Shown piece by piece: positions 20,599 through 35,100 of a stretch of DNA of 64,000 bases. The DNA comes from Laguncularia racemosa (Eukaryota; Streptophyta; Magnoliopsida; Myrtales; Combretaceae). The notes below the pieces were generated by a model. It made no database searches, was not told the DNA's origin, and was given only the letters and a program-made list of their open reading frames with translations. The stretch is from positions 868,001 to 932,000 of the forward strand of contig JBBMOL010000058.1 in the NCBI GenBank assembly GCA_037954665.1, written 5' to 3'. Position 1 is the first letter of the stretch. Every line of letters begins with the position of its first letter. Position numbers and translations under genes: made by a program.

Positions 20599-23500
20599 TC
20601 ATTTTTACACCCACTTAGATTGTCTTATATTACATTTACCTAGTTATCTTGAATTGTATGAACCAGGACAAGAAAAGAAATTTGTTGCTGAAGTTTCTTC
20701 TTGTTTCTAAATAGATTTTTTTTTTTTTTAATAACATTGTAAGACTAGATTTTTGTCATGGTTTACATTAGCTGTTGCAATATTGTACGGCGTGAGATAG
20801 AATTATAATGCCGGGACAAAATGTATCTCTGTTTGTGAAAACTCAAAAAAAAAAAAAAACAAATATACTAAAGAAAATTGTACAGTTTGATAATTATATC
20901 ATAAGATTACTTCATATTCTTTTTCCAAAAAAAAAAAGTCATTAATAATCTATTTAATGGACATTACCATAGAATTTTCCGTGATAATGTGATGGATATT
21001 ATGATTATCTATATAAAAAGAAAAAAAAAAGACTAAATGAAATATCATGGGTGTGTGAAATAAGTGAAGAAAATTACAAAAACATTTTATGCGTTTTATC
21101 GCTATTCATCAGTGTTACTAAAGGAATATGAGTCAATTTTCAATTCTATAATAATTAATTTAATAAAAAAGTTATAAAAGTGAAAGAAATTAAAAATTAA
21201 AAGAAAATACATCACAACCATATTGGACGCAGCCATTCCTCGTATATATGGCACCAGATTTCGCCATAAGGTTTTTCATTGTTGTGAAGCAGCAAATTAC
21301 GGGATGGTGACGATGAGCTGCCACGATCTGATTAGTTGCTAAGGCGCCAAAAAAATGATTAACATGGGATCTATTAGAATGACGTGCAGCAGAACAAGGA
21401 AAGGATTGAAATGGAGTCAGACTGATTCGTATAAAGCTAAGGATAATGACGACAACGGCAGCACCAGCACTGCCACTATTACTACCATTACCGTTACCGC
21501 TGCTATAATTACTATTACCACCACCAATACTAACTACTACAACAACAATAATAATAATAACAAAAAAGTTATTTGTTTGTCCCACTTCCAAAAGTTGAAA
21601 TACTTAAAAAAAAAAAGTTATAGTTTAAACATAAAAACGAAAAAAAAGTATAAATAAAGATACCTTTTACTATCATGGGTTAAAAGTATAAAAAGTTCTT
21701 ATATTTTAACTTTTAGCAATTTTAGTGTCTAAATTTTTATTTTTGTGATTTGGTATTTGTTTTCAATCGGTATCTCCATTAATGGGGAAGTTAGCAGCCA
21801 TTACATTTATTTTTGCATTTCGATATTTATACTTTAGTTTTGAATGTATTTGGTTATTTGTATCTTAGTTTTGATGCACTTTAATGTTTGTTTGCTGATT
21901 GACTTATTAAAAATCAATTTTTGATTCTTCTTAATTTATACATTGTTTTAAAAATTAAAAGAAAATCATTTATGTTCAATAACTTTAACCATGCATATCC
22001 TTTTTATGTAAAGTCCAATTTTAGTAAATTTTATATTGTTGGAACACTCTTGACTACTATTTCTATTTTTTTAAAAAAAAAAAGAAATAAGAAAAAGGAT
22101 CTACTATGTGTTTAAGGACTACGCAAATGGGTAAAATTTTTAAATTGTCATAACCTGTAGATTAGGTCTCATTTAGTCTTATAACATAAATTTTCAAACT
22201 TATTGAGTAATGCATTTCTATATATTATAATATTATGTTATATTTTTAGTTTGCAAATTGAACATTATAGACCACAACCATATAAGCATTAGAAAGCTTT
22301 GGTAACAAGCTACCTAAAATTTATCATTTTGACTTAAAATTACATAGTTGAAAATTATTCATTTTTCAGGATATATTGATCTAAATCTTTTATCGTTTCC
22401 ATATTTTACAAATAATGGGCCATTATAAAGGTAAAAGAAAAAAGAAAAGAAAATGGTTAGAAGAAAATTTTGTAATTTCTCTAATCTTTTCTTGTATTAA
22501 TATTTTATTTTCTTAATCCTCATTTTTCTATCTCTTTTTTATTTTTTATTATTGCCTACATAAGTTGCAAATGTTTTCTAAATTTTGCAATTTTCCATGC
22601 AATACAATTATCCTTAGTTTTATCAATTTATTTATTTATATTTTGAATGGAATTTGTATTTTGTAAATACGCTCTTCGTTTTTTTTATTTATTTTGTAAC
22701 TATCCTCAAGATTTTAGTTCCTTACATCCAACGTACAAAAATCTTGGGATTAAACAAATATGAACTTTTATCAAAGTCCTAACTAACAAATCTTTACAAC
22801 CCCCCATCTTACCACTACCATCACGAGCACAAAGACCATTGCCATTACCACTACGCTATTGTTGTTGCCACCACCATCATTATCATCACATTGTTTTCAC
22901 CACCACCATCAACACAACAATAGTATCATGTCACTATCCATCATCACCGTATCATTAATATAAGTGACAAGGAGTCAACAATGTGGATGGAATTATAGTA
23001 ATGATAATAGTGCTATAACAATGACAATAGTAGCGATGATAGTGTAAAGATGATAATGAAAGAAAGAAATGCAGTTAAAATAAATATACAATAACATATA
23101 TAGTATAATCATCACAATAACCATTGTAGTATAGTATTCATGCATAGCAACTAGCATATTACATAAAAGGAAAAAAAATCCATATAATACTTAGTACACC
23201 AGCATTATATATATATATACATATATACTTGATTTATTATTTTATGTATAGGAAATTGGAATTGTACGTTGTCTCTCTATCCTACTTATGGATCCTATAA
23301 GGAATAGAAGATGTGCTCAAAAATAGGTGTAACGGGTTTTACCTACTTTCTTATTGTATTTTCTTGTCATTTTAATAAAAATGTTTGTGATGGACTAAGT
23401 GTAAGTGCTATGAATAAAGCTATAAATGAGCTATGTTAAGATAGTGTAGTATTGAACTCGAAGTTAATTTGAAATGATTTTAATTGGTCTAAATTTGACT

Positions 23501-26500
23501 TGATAAACTAGGGTAAGTTTTCTTAAAACAATATTTTTTAATTAAAATAATATTAATATCCAAGTTTGACTTGAATTCAATTAAAATTTAAACTCTAATT
23601 CAAATGTGATCTTGTGTGCAAGCCAATTAAGCTAAATATTATGAATTTCAAGTCCGACTCAATAAATTACTTTAATAGTTCGAGCTTAATCTCATGCAAC
23701 TATTATCTAATTGAACTCAAATAGACATTAAACTAAACTTTAATAGCTGGCAAATAAATTTAACTCATTTCCACCTTTAGTATAAACCTTTGACACATAA
23801 TGCAATTTAAAAAAAAATCTAAAAAAGGATTTAAAAAAAAAGAATTTTAAGAATCCAATAGTTAAAATCATATGTTGACTGTATACTTAGAAATATTTCT
23901 AGATAGGAAATATGTTTAATTTAAAAAAAAATACAATATTAATTTCCCTTTCCCATGAAATCTACATGAAAGAAAGGATATCTCGATGTAGTACATCATA
24001 GTGAGGGCCCAATTTTTTAAATCCTTAGTTTGGGAAATCGACATGAAAAATTTTGGGTCGTATAAGCGACAGATCGACCATAGTGGATTAAGTTAAGAAT
24101 GTCTCTGGGATCTGGATAAAAACTATACGTGCAGCTCCACTATCTCCAAGCATCTATTGGGCATTTTGCAATATCAAGCTGAGCTAGATGGGCTAGATCA
24201 AGGCAACGCACACGACTCCCTTTGAATTAGATCCAAACACAAGCTTTCCTTTCAGCCCACCCCTTAAATTACTGGGACCACGTTATCGACTCATTTTGTG
24301 CTTGTCAGGCCACATGCCGCTGTAGCATAAAATGGAAGTATGACCTCATCCCTTTGATCTATTTTGGCAAATAAGTGCTCGGTCACCGCAGCAGACTTGG
24401 TTACAAATTTGAATGCTACGTTCTTGGGGGGAAAAAAGACAAATAAAAAAGTCGTGGTCAATAACTCAATGGAGTTAAGGTTGATATCAAAGTTTCTTTT
24501 CATTTATATACACAGATGATTTAAATGATCTATTAGTTTATTTATAAAGTTTAAAAATTTAATAAAAATCGAATTAAATGCATCTTTCCTGAAAGTAAAT
24601 GGATATAATTTGATATTTTGTCATTTGAATAAAAAATATTCCATTATAATCATCTCTTATATTTTATTCGAATATAAATTAACTCAAACTGTTATATTCC
24701 GAACTTAAAGGACAAGATAACCTTCAATATACCCTTAAACACAATCAAGGTTATGCAAAGAATGGTATCATGACGAGCTCCTATGTTTTTCCCTTGTATC
24801 TCATGTAACTTAATACTTAAAAGGCCTGCATAAGGGTTTTAAGTAAAGAAAAAAAAGAAAAAAAAATTATATAGCAAAATAGCTTAACCAACCTTACCAT
24901 CAAATACATAGAATGCTTAAATTCACATGCTTATTTGATTAATCTTGACACTATAATCTATGTCACCTTAAATATTCATTTATTAGTCATCATGGATAAT
25001 TCAATAAGCAACTAACGACTGGCTTATCCTACTTTCTTAACTCGTATCCTGACTTCTTATAATAGTAGAATCATGACCTTATACTATACCCTATTCCATA
25101 TTAGAGATAGTTACTTAAAGTAGCCTCATCCCTCTAATTTCTTAGACTAGGACTCCAATTATCAATGGCCAGCTTTCAGCCTACTTAGTTCAGCTAATTA
25201 TAAAACCTTGTTCTATTGTTATGTATCACATTTGCCCTATTATGAATCACCATACACCATACTCGTATCTCTAGGTTATTAATGTGACTTTAGATAAGTC
25301 TATAGTCTACTTATTTTACACCGTATTATAACATATACTCGTTGAAATTACTTTACTTTCATTTTCCCATCTAAACCTTTAACTAGTCGTTATTGAAAGT
25401 CATGATAGTCAATCCACAACCAATGTATCCTTACATTGAAAGCATGAGATCAATAGATTGTTTCACTTGACACCTTAGCCAAGGCTTTAAACTTCAAACC
25501 ATTTGGTATCCAGACTACTAGCAATTAAACCACAACTTGCATATGTTGTCCCACGGGAGGAGCCAGAAGCGGGTTTCGTGACTATTAATAAGCAATAATT
25601 ATGCCAGATACGATTAAATCCCGTTCATGACTATTTGCAATAGTATACGGGTTTTAATATATAAGGTTTGTATAAAATACGGATAGTGATTATTTAAAAA
25701 GCTATCTATTTTTCTATTATATATATATGTATATATTTTATTAGCACTTATACATCACGTATACATAACACGATCATGTATACATAACACGTATATTATT
25801 TTAGGTTAAAAGGGTATCGATTGGTTAGATAGGGAGTTTAAGGAGTTCAATCTTCCTTTTGCTCAACCACTTCATCAGTCATTTAGTGTGTTTGAATATA
25901 TCATAACTCGATTAACCATTTGAGATTTATATACACAATCAAGTTTGATATTTTTGTTCTAAATTTACATACTAGTTGTCCCAATTATAGATTTCTTAAT
26001 TAAGTATAGTTATTAATCATTTATCCTTTGTTTTCCTCATTCAATCTTTTCTACTTTTATATTTCAATTAAATTTCCGAATTTCACTTGATCTCATTTCT
26101 TAATATAAAATCGTAATTTTTAGTAGGCCTATGATTAATTTGATAATTTTATTTAGTTATTAAATATTAGTGGTGAGTGAAAAAACTAATCACACAGAAA
26201 CAATTTGTAAATGAAACCAAATCAAATCAGAAATACATTTTTTTATTTTTTATTTTTTGCTATTTCGTTTAGAAAATTTTCAAGCCAAACTAAACAAAAA
26301 TTTATTGTTAGTTTGAAAAGAAAACCAAATTAAATCATGGAATTGAATCAAATCGTTTAAAAACATATAGTAATATTTTACTTATAACTAATTTTTTTAT
26401 TGTAATACCATAGTTAAAAGAATTTTTAATTTACATTTATTGAAATTTATGTGTATTGAACTTTTATTACCATAATAAATTATACATCAATATAGGTTGA

Positions 26501-28179
26501 TTAAAAATTCATATTATATGTAAGTTTTAGAAATAAAATTAGTTGTTAATAGATGAATTTTTTAGTTGTACGAGTCCTAACTTTATCAAAAAAATTTATA
26601 TAATATCAATACTTATTATTATTAAATAAATTTAATACTTTTTACATTAAATTACAAGTTATATAAATATATTTTTCTATATTACAATATATGATTTAAT
26701 TCGTAAATTAAATTGAATCCAACAAGTCATGCGTGGGAGAGGTGAACAAACTAGTGGAATCTGTGTCTATTATTGGTATCCAATTTGCACAGACAAGCTA
26801 TAGCAAACATAATATGTCGACCAATCAATAGTGAGACACACAATTATATGAAACACCATTGGCATATTGGTAATCGCTTCCCGATATGAAGGCAAGGAAA
26901 ATAGCCCCGCCTCTGACCAAGTTAAGGAGCTTCAAGTATGAATAGGTTAGCATACCCGTGTATTCAAATCAATGTGAAACCTTAATTAAGTGGCATCTCC
27001 CACTGCCTAGATGATTGAGATAAGCATCTCCTATACAATCAATTATCGAAATAATCCACTGCATTTAGAGGTGATGTATAATCTACTCCTCAATCATAGC
27101 GCAATCCTATCAAGTCATTATGTTATTTGCTCCATTGTCAGCAGGTCATTATCATCGTATTACCAGTCGCATTCCCATGTAATATTACGTCCCAACCCCA
27201 TGTTAGTAAGTAAGGTATGCAATGCATGTCTAGCTCATATTATATGTCAAATTGTTCTTTATTTTGTTTACGGGGGATCAAGAAATTATATACAAAATCT
27301 CCATCAACTTAATAAGAAATGCAACAATGATTCCCATTCAACTTTATCCGGTACTTTGTATCATAGCCGTTCATATTAATAAAGCTTTGCATATATATGT
27401 ACACACGAATCATCATAACATTCGATATAACATGTTTCTAACCGAGCAAACATAATGGTACAACACACCACGGTAATTCACTAACATAATACGCTCAACT
27501 ATTTATGCTATTGCTCTAATGACGTATCCACTCCATTCAAAGCACCTATATGACAAATAAGATGTTCCAGAATCTATACGTAATTATCTAATTAATAATT
27601 ACTGCATGAAGTCATCTCCTTGGTAACAACTTAACGGGACAAATATTTACTATCATCAACTCCCTATATCAAGTATATCTCTACCAATTACATGTTTACA
27701 TTTGATTTGATAGAATAAGTTTCCATCATTGTGTATTGAATTCTTATTCAAATGCGTACATGTAATTGGTGAAAACACATTGGAGATAAGAAGTTGGGGA
27801 CAATAGATATTTATCCAACTTAACGTAACTTTTCGATGATTTTTACTAGGGCTATAAATGAATTAAACTGCTCATGAACCACTCGAACTTGGCTTAGCTC
27901 AAGTTCAATTAATAAAAAAGTCAAGATTAATCTTAAAATAAAGCTCATTCATTTAAGCGAGCCAAACTCAAGCTTCTGTTTAGACTCGCGAGTTGGCTTA
28001 TTTATATTGTTAACAAATTGGTTTATGAGCAAGCTTACGTTGCATTAGTTGTTGATTGTAGATTTCTGTTAGATTGGTTTCAAGGTTTAAAGGATGAATT
28101 GTAATATTTTTATATTAAGTTAAAAGTACTAGATATATTTGAATATTGATGTACACAAATTGCAAGATTAAAAAGTACC
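20599..28179. other. Gene-free AT-rich intergenic DNA
   Basis: No supported gene. Degenerate trinucleotide tracts lie at 21440-21560 and 22800-22960 (ACC/ATC-type triplets), which create artificial low-complexity open frames. A short repeat of CACGTATACATAACACG type lies near 25750-25800. The stretch 24691-25600, starting TGTTATATTCCGAAC, is less AT-rich than its flanks and could be an old LTR, but I found no matching end. The stretch 26720-27840 is also of mixed composition and unassigned. Confidence 0.5.
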
Positions 28180-28266
28180 AGAATAAAGTAGAGCCTTAAC
28201 ATGTTCTTATATGATAAGAACACATAGTGAGTAGTAGCACTGCCCTTAGTTTTGAGGCATTACAAT
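28180..28266 (+). repeat. Terminal fragment of the LTR family at 8074-10086
   Basis: AGAGCCTTAACATGTTCTTA through GAGTAGTAGC to GAGGCATTACA matches the last ~85 bases of the block ending at 10086. The rest of that block is not found here, so this is a truncated remnant. Confidence 0.6.
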
Positions 28267-28325
28267 TTCATTGTCGTTTATTATCATTTGAAGAAAAGCT
28301 GGAAAGCCCAATAGTAAAAAATTCA

Positions 28326-29640
28326 ATAAGGTAGTAATAAGGATCAATTAGTAGATGGCTTATACCAATGTTATAGAATACTACTAATGCTATAGAGAAT
28401 GAAGAAGAGAGGCATTGATGAGTTAATTGGTGTTGCAATAATGTTTCTTTTCAATGATAATTTAAAAATTAAAGTTATTATGCTTTTGAAAAATATTTAG
28501 ATTCTTTTCTTTTTTTTAATTTATATTTAAGTTTTCCCCTCTAAATGGATCCATAAATGGTCAATTTTGTTCAATTGGAAAAATTATGAGACAATTTTGC
28601 ATTTGATACCTTATTTTTCAATCAATTTGTAATCAACTATCTAGATCTATTTCGTATTACATTTATCATTCAATTAAAGTTTTGATTGCTAGCATTACTA
28701 TTACCCTAATGCTGTAGGTCAAAATTGTAACAATTAAAGCTCCAATTGGTAGTAAATGTTGTAATAAGTACTATGCAAATTGATTAAAAGTCGAATACCA
28801 AATCCAGTAGTATAATAAATACATATGCTTTTTCCCTCCTTCATGATTCATGAAAAGGGATATTTAGAAGATGAACAGTGATAGGTCTACATAGTATTAT
28901 TAATGTCATTGAGAATGAAGAGGAGAGACATTGATGAGTTGGTATATCAACAATGTTTCTTTTCAATAATATTATAATAAAAGGATATTATGCCCTTGAA
29001 AATATTTAGATTCTTTTATAATTTTTACTTTTTTTCAATTTGGTCAAATGAAGCCATAAATGTTCAATTTGGTTCAATTGGAGGATTTTTTATAATACTA
29101 TATTTGATATCTAAACTTTAGATCAACTTGTAATTAATTACCTAATTTATATCGAATCATATTTACTATACAATTGGAGTTTTGATTGATGATCTTATAG
29201 ATATTACTTTATAATCTCATTAGACAAGGGTTTCTCATGCCAAAAATCAAAATTTTGTTAGCAAATGGACACATAATATGTTTAGCCATCTAGTTCCAAA
29301 TTAGTAAAAACTTGAAGTACAAAAATGATAAGTATAATAAATATATGTCTTCACCATCATTCATGGCAAGTGCCAATTAGTAGATGACTAATACTAAGTC
29401 CATAAAATGCTATCAAAAGAATGCATAGGAATGGAATTAATGATTTGATAGTGCCTCAACATACTATACTTCTTTTTAATAATATTATAATGATAAAAAG
29501 TATAGCATTTTTTTTAATGCATTTTAGTTTTTTGTTTTTATTTTTGTTTCAATTCTCCTCTCTAAGCTATAAATATTGAATTTAGTTGAATTGAAAAATT
29601 TTTGTGACAAAATTGGAGGAAGCATTCATAGTTTGACAAT
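28326..29640. repeat. Tandem array, about 2.5 copies of a ~513-bp unit
   Basis: Three consecutive blocks share the same order of landmarks: a CATGATTCATG-type start, AGTAGATG...TAATGC, GAGAATGAAGAAGAGAGGCA, TTGATGAGTT, AATGTTTCTTTTCAATAATA, TATTATGCCCTTGAAAATAT, then a tract about not-quite ATTTGATACC and CAATTTGTAATCAACTA. TTGATGAGTT occurs at 28415 and 28931 and its altered form at 29437. The catgattcatg start occurs at 28842 and 29355. Copy 3 is truncated near 29640. No coding capacity is seen. Confidence 0.8.
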
Positions 29641-30267
29641 GGTTATACCGAGATTATTATAAGTACAAACAATTGTTTTTTTTTTCTAAATATGGTAAAG
29701 AGTCGGGTTGAACCGAAAACCTAACTTGGACTAGCCCATCAATTCAAAAATCGTGAATCGGCCTAGGTAAGCCGGTTCAACTCAGCAAAGGACCCACTGA
29801 GCGAGTCCATGGTGGTTCTATCAAGGAAACCTACCTGAATTAATGGGTCCCTTGACATCTCAAATCAACAAGTTAACTTGCTTAGGTAAAAAAAAATAAA
29901 GGAAAAGTGTGAAAAAGGAAAAAAAAAGTTGGAAAAGAAAAAAAAAAGTGAAAGAAAGAAGAAGGAAAAAGTTGAGATGTGACAATTTGGTGTGCAACCT
30001 TTGAACTTTGGAGACATGGTGGTTAAAAGGTCAGTGCATTGCACAAATGATAGGGCTACAAACATTGAATATAGTGAGAGAGAGAGAGGAGAAGAAAAAT
30101 TTTTGTGAACCATCGTACAAGGTTTATCATTTTAGGTGAATACTTGTTAACAAAAAAGTTTTTTTCAATTGGTTTTGATAATGTTGCTGCAAACACCAAA
30201 TTCATTGATAAACTTCAAGTATTATACCAACCAACAATAGGTAGAACATTTTATCGCGTAAAATGTG
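29641..30267. other. Intergenic DNA without a recognised feature
   Basis: Contains a GC-richer stretch (29700-29850) and an A-rich stretch (29885-29960) that gives spurious open frames on the minus strand. Nothing is assigned. Confidence 0.4.
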
Positions 30268-32183
30268 TGTCAAGTCTAATTTTTAAATTTTATATTATCT
30301 CTCTAATCCGATTCATATTAGATCCTATGCTCATCTAACATAAATCTTCGATTTAAATTAGGAATTTTATTATTTGTTTAGAGTCGTTACCCAACTAAGG
30401 TTGGGAAAAATTATTGAATTGAAACTAATTAAGCGGATTAATTCTAATTTAGACAACTAGTCAACGAAATCTCCTCTTTTTATTTTTAGAAAAGAAAAAG
30501 AAAAAGAAAAAGAAAAAAAACCAGAGATTCTCGCCTCATGAGCTATCCTATTAAAACTCTAACGTTACCACCTTATCCTTTTGAAATCTAAGTCATGCTC
30601 TGATATCTTTTTATTATATATATATTATAAAAAGGAAATGTTAAAATTATACTAATAACAATTTGGAAAAATAATTTTTTATTCTTTTTTAGAGTTACCC
30701 TATAAGGGTGCCTACGTATATACTATTCAGAATCAAACAAGCCGTAGTTTGCTTTTTATGAAAAAAGCTTTAGTGAGTTTGTTTAAGTTTTAATTATGAA
30801 AACACACCAGGTTTACATTCATTATCATTTTCAAGATTTAAAAAAACCTAAGCCTAAGCTTTATTATTTCAATTTCTAAAAGTCTTGATTTAAGGAAAAC
30901 GAATTTTGAATTTATTTAAAAAAATGATTTTTCTAAATGACAAAATAATTCATTATTAATTTTTAATTCATATTATTAATCTATCTAATTCTAATTTAAT
31001 AATTAAATTTTATTTTTTTTTCATTTTTTATTATTTTATATTAAATTAGACATATTTATTTATTAAAATTCTAAAACCTAATTAAAATCTTAAATTTTTT
31101 TTCTATTTTTGGATTATTAAAAAAATTTATTTATAATAAATGAATATCTAAATTAAATGGATAAATAAATAAACTCAAAAAAACCAACTAACCTAAATGC
31201 GTGTCACGGGTCGAATCGGGTTGAGTCACTTCGGTCGAAGGATCCTCATCGGCAGCATTCTGATGGCTTTTGAAGGTGGTTGAAGGCTGCTTCTAAGCTT
31301 TCTGAGGGTGGGTAATCCAATTGTGGTGGTGGATTTCTTCATAAACGCCTCAAAGTGGTGGTTCGTGACTTGGTCGGCGATCATGGCAAAGGGGGAACTC
31401 CAACGAGCTTCGAAACCTCTGATTTTTTATTATTTTCTCACTTTTGATCCGTGATCTAGCTTCCCCACGTTATGCTCTATTTATAGGCACCAGAAATTGA
31501 GATAGATAAGCTTGAATTTCCCTCCGATAGGCACGAATCGTATCTTCGGTTGAAACCCAAATTTGATTTGCTCTAAATTCTTTTAAATCTTCAATTTTGT
31601 TACAATTTTTGTTAATTGGATTATGTTTATCTTATTTTTGTTAGAGATTTGTTGGATTTGTGCAAAAAAATCGTATCAAAATGGTTGGATTCCGTTTTTT
31701 CCCGCAGCCAGCAACTGTTTCGAACGGAGGTTGAAGACGATCATGCGTTCGGCGCATGCGCTCCCTCCGTCTAATCAAAAGCCGACACGTGTCCTAGGCG
31801 AGGAAAAAAATTGCAAAACACAGTTTTGCTTCCCTCACGTTTCGAACCCCTGATCGAGCACCCCTCCCCATCCTCGCCCCGTGCATGCAAGGTCGAAGCC
31901 CGGACCAGCTGGGTTAGCCTACTTTCTCATTTTTTTATTAATCGCAAATTATACATATGAGTTTCAATTTTTATTATTTTGAAATTCAAAAAATTTGTAA
32001 AAATTATTTAACATCTTTTATTATTATTTTTATCATCATTTTCCAAAATTGGTGTATTATTCCTATTTATTTTATTTTTTTTAATATTTTTTCTTTTAGT
32101 TTTGCAAAATAGAAGAAAAATTGAAAAAAAAATGATAAATTAAACATTATTTGTGATTAAGAGACAAAAATGGGGTGTTTACA
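30268..32183 (-). repeat. Solo LTR of the same Tat family, reverse orientation (1916 bp)
   Basis: Reads on the minus strand from TGTAAACACCCC (32183) to ATTAGACTTGACA (30268), matching the ends of the other two LTRs. Shared internal landmarks on the minus strand are the A and B boxes (31905-31916 and 31839-31848), the TATA box TATAAATA (31478-31485), the CTACGGCTTGTTTGATTCTG and GTACGTAGGCACC-like motifs near 30710-30760, and the CCCAAC/GTTGGG hairpin (30390-30405). Flanks are ATGTG (30263-30267) and ATGTA (32184-32188), a 5-bp target-site duplication with one mismatch. It has no internal domain beside it, so it is a solo LTR left by LTR-LTR recombination. It is the most diverged of the three. 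Confidence 0.85.
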
Positions 32184-35100
32184 ATGTACATAGCATATTT
32201 TAAATCTTTGTATTAAAGATAATTTCAATTGTTTAGATTTTAAGATATCCCCCATAAGACAAGTAGTTATGTATTTAATTGAGTACCACTTTGTAAATAA
32301 GACAGAGGAAATTTTGCATTGATAACGGAATATGATCGAAAAAATTTAGAAAAGATGTTGAGCATAAGTGGAATTCAATTTATCGACTTTTACAAAGTAT
32401 AGTCCCATATAAATTACAATAAATGTCCCAAATATTTCATTGCACCCTAACGATTATGATGTATGCAATAAATTGCTGAATGTGCTTAAAGTTTTCTACT
32501 AATATACTCTAACATTTTCTTAAGTTTATTGGCCTAATGTTCACTTTTTTCTAATGAATGCCATAAACATACTATTAGTACTGCTTGATCCTTGAAATGA
32601 CTAATTTCTTCAAGTAATTGTTAATGAAATGGCTGCAAAATGGTTATAATAATATAAACAAAATCCTACTTTTTATCTTGTTACTTTTATTTGAGATCTA
32701 TGTTGTAAAAATGACAAGCTTATCAAATATCTTAATATGTACTGTCAAATTGTTGATACATTTTTTTAGCATGTAAGATACTTATATTGTTACTACAACA
32801 CAAGAAATACAATGGGCAACCTAAGTAATAGAAGACTTATTTTCTATTTTTTTATTATATATGGTGGTTAAATTTCGACTACTCCCTCACCATCTCCTAC
32901 CTGACATGTTATTATGGTTAGCCAAATCCTCCACACGCAACAAATGATGGCACAAAAGTTGAAGAGGCACCAATACACAGACTTTAATATCTCAAAGTGA
33001 TTGAGAAGGTATAAGAAGACTTATTCAATTCTCTCCGGAATGGCTCACCAAGTTCTTATTGTTCTTACATCAACGGTAATTATTCAACAAATGTTCAATA
33101 TTGCAAGTCTTACCTTAGAACAAAACTAACACACATTGATATTAAAGCACTATCTTGCACCTACAACTTTGTCCTATTAAAGGGAAGCTTAACTGACTCA
33201 ACTTCAGATCTCACGTAAGACATAACTAGTTAAGTAATTTTTTTTTTGGGTGCAATTTTAGTGTAAGAAAAATTAATTTGTAAGGGTAGTAGTATTATCT
33301 ATTTATTTATTTATTTATTTTGCAATATATTAGATTTAATTTATGATGGGAGTAATATTTTTTATTTATTTCTATTATTTACTTATAAAATTTAAGTATC
33401 ATGTATAATAGGTAAGGCTAAATATTCCCCTCTCTTTATGTAATCTATTTAATTAATTAATTAATAAATTTGGGGCTAGCAGTCCTAATCACCCCACCCT
33501 CCCCTTTTTTCACAATTAAAATTTGCAAAAAAATTGGTGATATAATAATATATGTAAAAAAAAAAACGCAATGTAACTATGATTTGTAATTGAATTATGG
33601 TGTTATATTTTTTTCTCTTGTTTAACCAAAAAAAAAAAAATCAAGGGCTAGTTCACATAATTTTAGTTTATGTGGAGAGGGGTAGCTAATGTTTGTCAAA
33701 TTATACTCAATTTCAAATCTATCTTATTAGCCAAAAAATAATTGAGTAAAATCTAAATCCATTTATAACTATGTTAGTAGTAATCTAATTTAAACTAAGG
33801 ATATTAACCTTCTAAATTTAAAAAATATAACTTTATTTGCTTATAACTTTTAAAAATATGCTAAAATATAAAATTTTTATTAAAAAAACTATAAATAATG
33901 AAGACTTTGGAGCTTTAATAACGATTTGGAGTGTATGTGCATTTTTTTTTTAAATTAGAGAAAGGTAAAATCATAGTCTAAGAGTTTACAAAGTTTATCC
34001 GCATCTGACAATAATTTAGGAGCTATACTTACAATTTGCCCTTAAACTAAATCAAGATTCAACTGTTTATTTAGCTTTCCAATAGTATAATCTGGATGGT
34101 AAACTTAACTAGAATTTAGATCAAGTTAAGGATTACACAATTAGTTAAGATTAATTTTGTTTGAGTAATTGCTTAATAATATTTATTTATCAATTTTAAA
34201 TGCTAGTATAGTCATACTTTTATTTAAATACTGCAAACTTCATCAAAATCAATTCTTGCTTTCGATCAAGTGGTTTTGATCGCTCGTATGACGTTGTCGT
34301 TTGAATGCGTAAGTGATGATAGAAGCATAAAATTATAAGTGATTGATTAAATCAATAAAATTTAATTTATCATTATTCAATTATTATGTTTGAATGAGTA
34401 ATATCGATCATGTCGAGTACGTCAATTTCAGGTTCATTTTTTTTTTTTGGTCACATTCATTAAGAGAGGTATAATGCTAACCAATGAAATTTCATTTCGT
34501 TAATAAATATGACATTACGACAAGTTTGGATAATTTATTATAAGTTGACATAAAATTGAGGAATCAAATACGATGAACCTCAAAATTAAATGCATTATGT
34601 TACACTTCAAAAAAATGTTAGGTGCATTCCCAAATCCCAACCGTGTTTTAATGAAACATGATTATCTTTCATATCTTTTCTTTTAATACATTCTTGTTTC
34701 TTTACAAAAAATTCAACGTTAGATATTATTATTATTATTATTCTTTTAGTATCTCCCGGTAATCTTATGACACTTGTCCTAATCTTGAACCGATTAAAAT
34801 CCAAGGCTCCATATTTCATTGACAGGGTGTCCATGGACAACCACTCAAGGATATTTTTCATTGCATTATTGTGTCTGCGACAGTTCAAGACATACACGTG
34901 GAAAGCCTAGACAGGTTTCGGAAAATAGCTTCCAACCATTTTTTACTGTAAACAGCGCAGGAATATTAAGATAGAGATAGAGAGAGAGAGACAGAAGAAC
35001 ATGGTCACTGCAAATTATTGGACATATTTCATATTTCACATGTGAACCAATCTCAAGTACATGGATCCTGATATCCTCGTTTTTGTTTTACTAATGCAAG

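Noticed and set aside
21355..21657. Open frame with Thr/Ile/Asn repeats
   Set aside because: A product of degenerate trinucleotide repeats; nothing protein-like outside the repeat.
24691..25600. Possible ancient solo LTR starting TGTTATATTCCG
   Set aside because: No matching CA end, no flanking duplication and no second copy in the window; left as unassigned intergenic DNA.
27011..27455. Open frames of 122 and 67 codons
   Set aside because: Two overlapping frames in AT-rich DNA with no recognisable motif, codon bias or splice partner.
34607..34897. Minus-strand open frame of 96 codons
   Set aside because: Contains an ATT/ATA repeat (poly-Ile), has no motif and no neighbouring exons.
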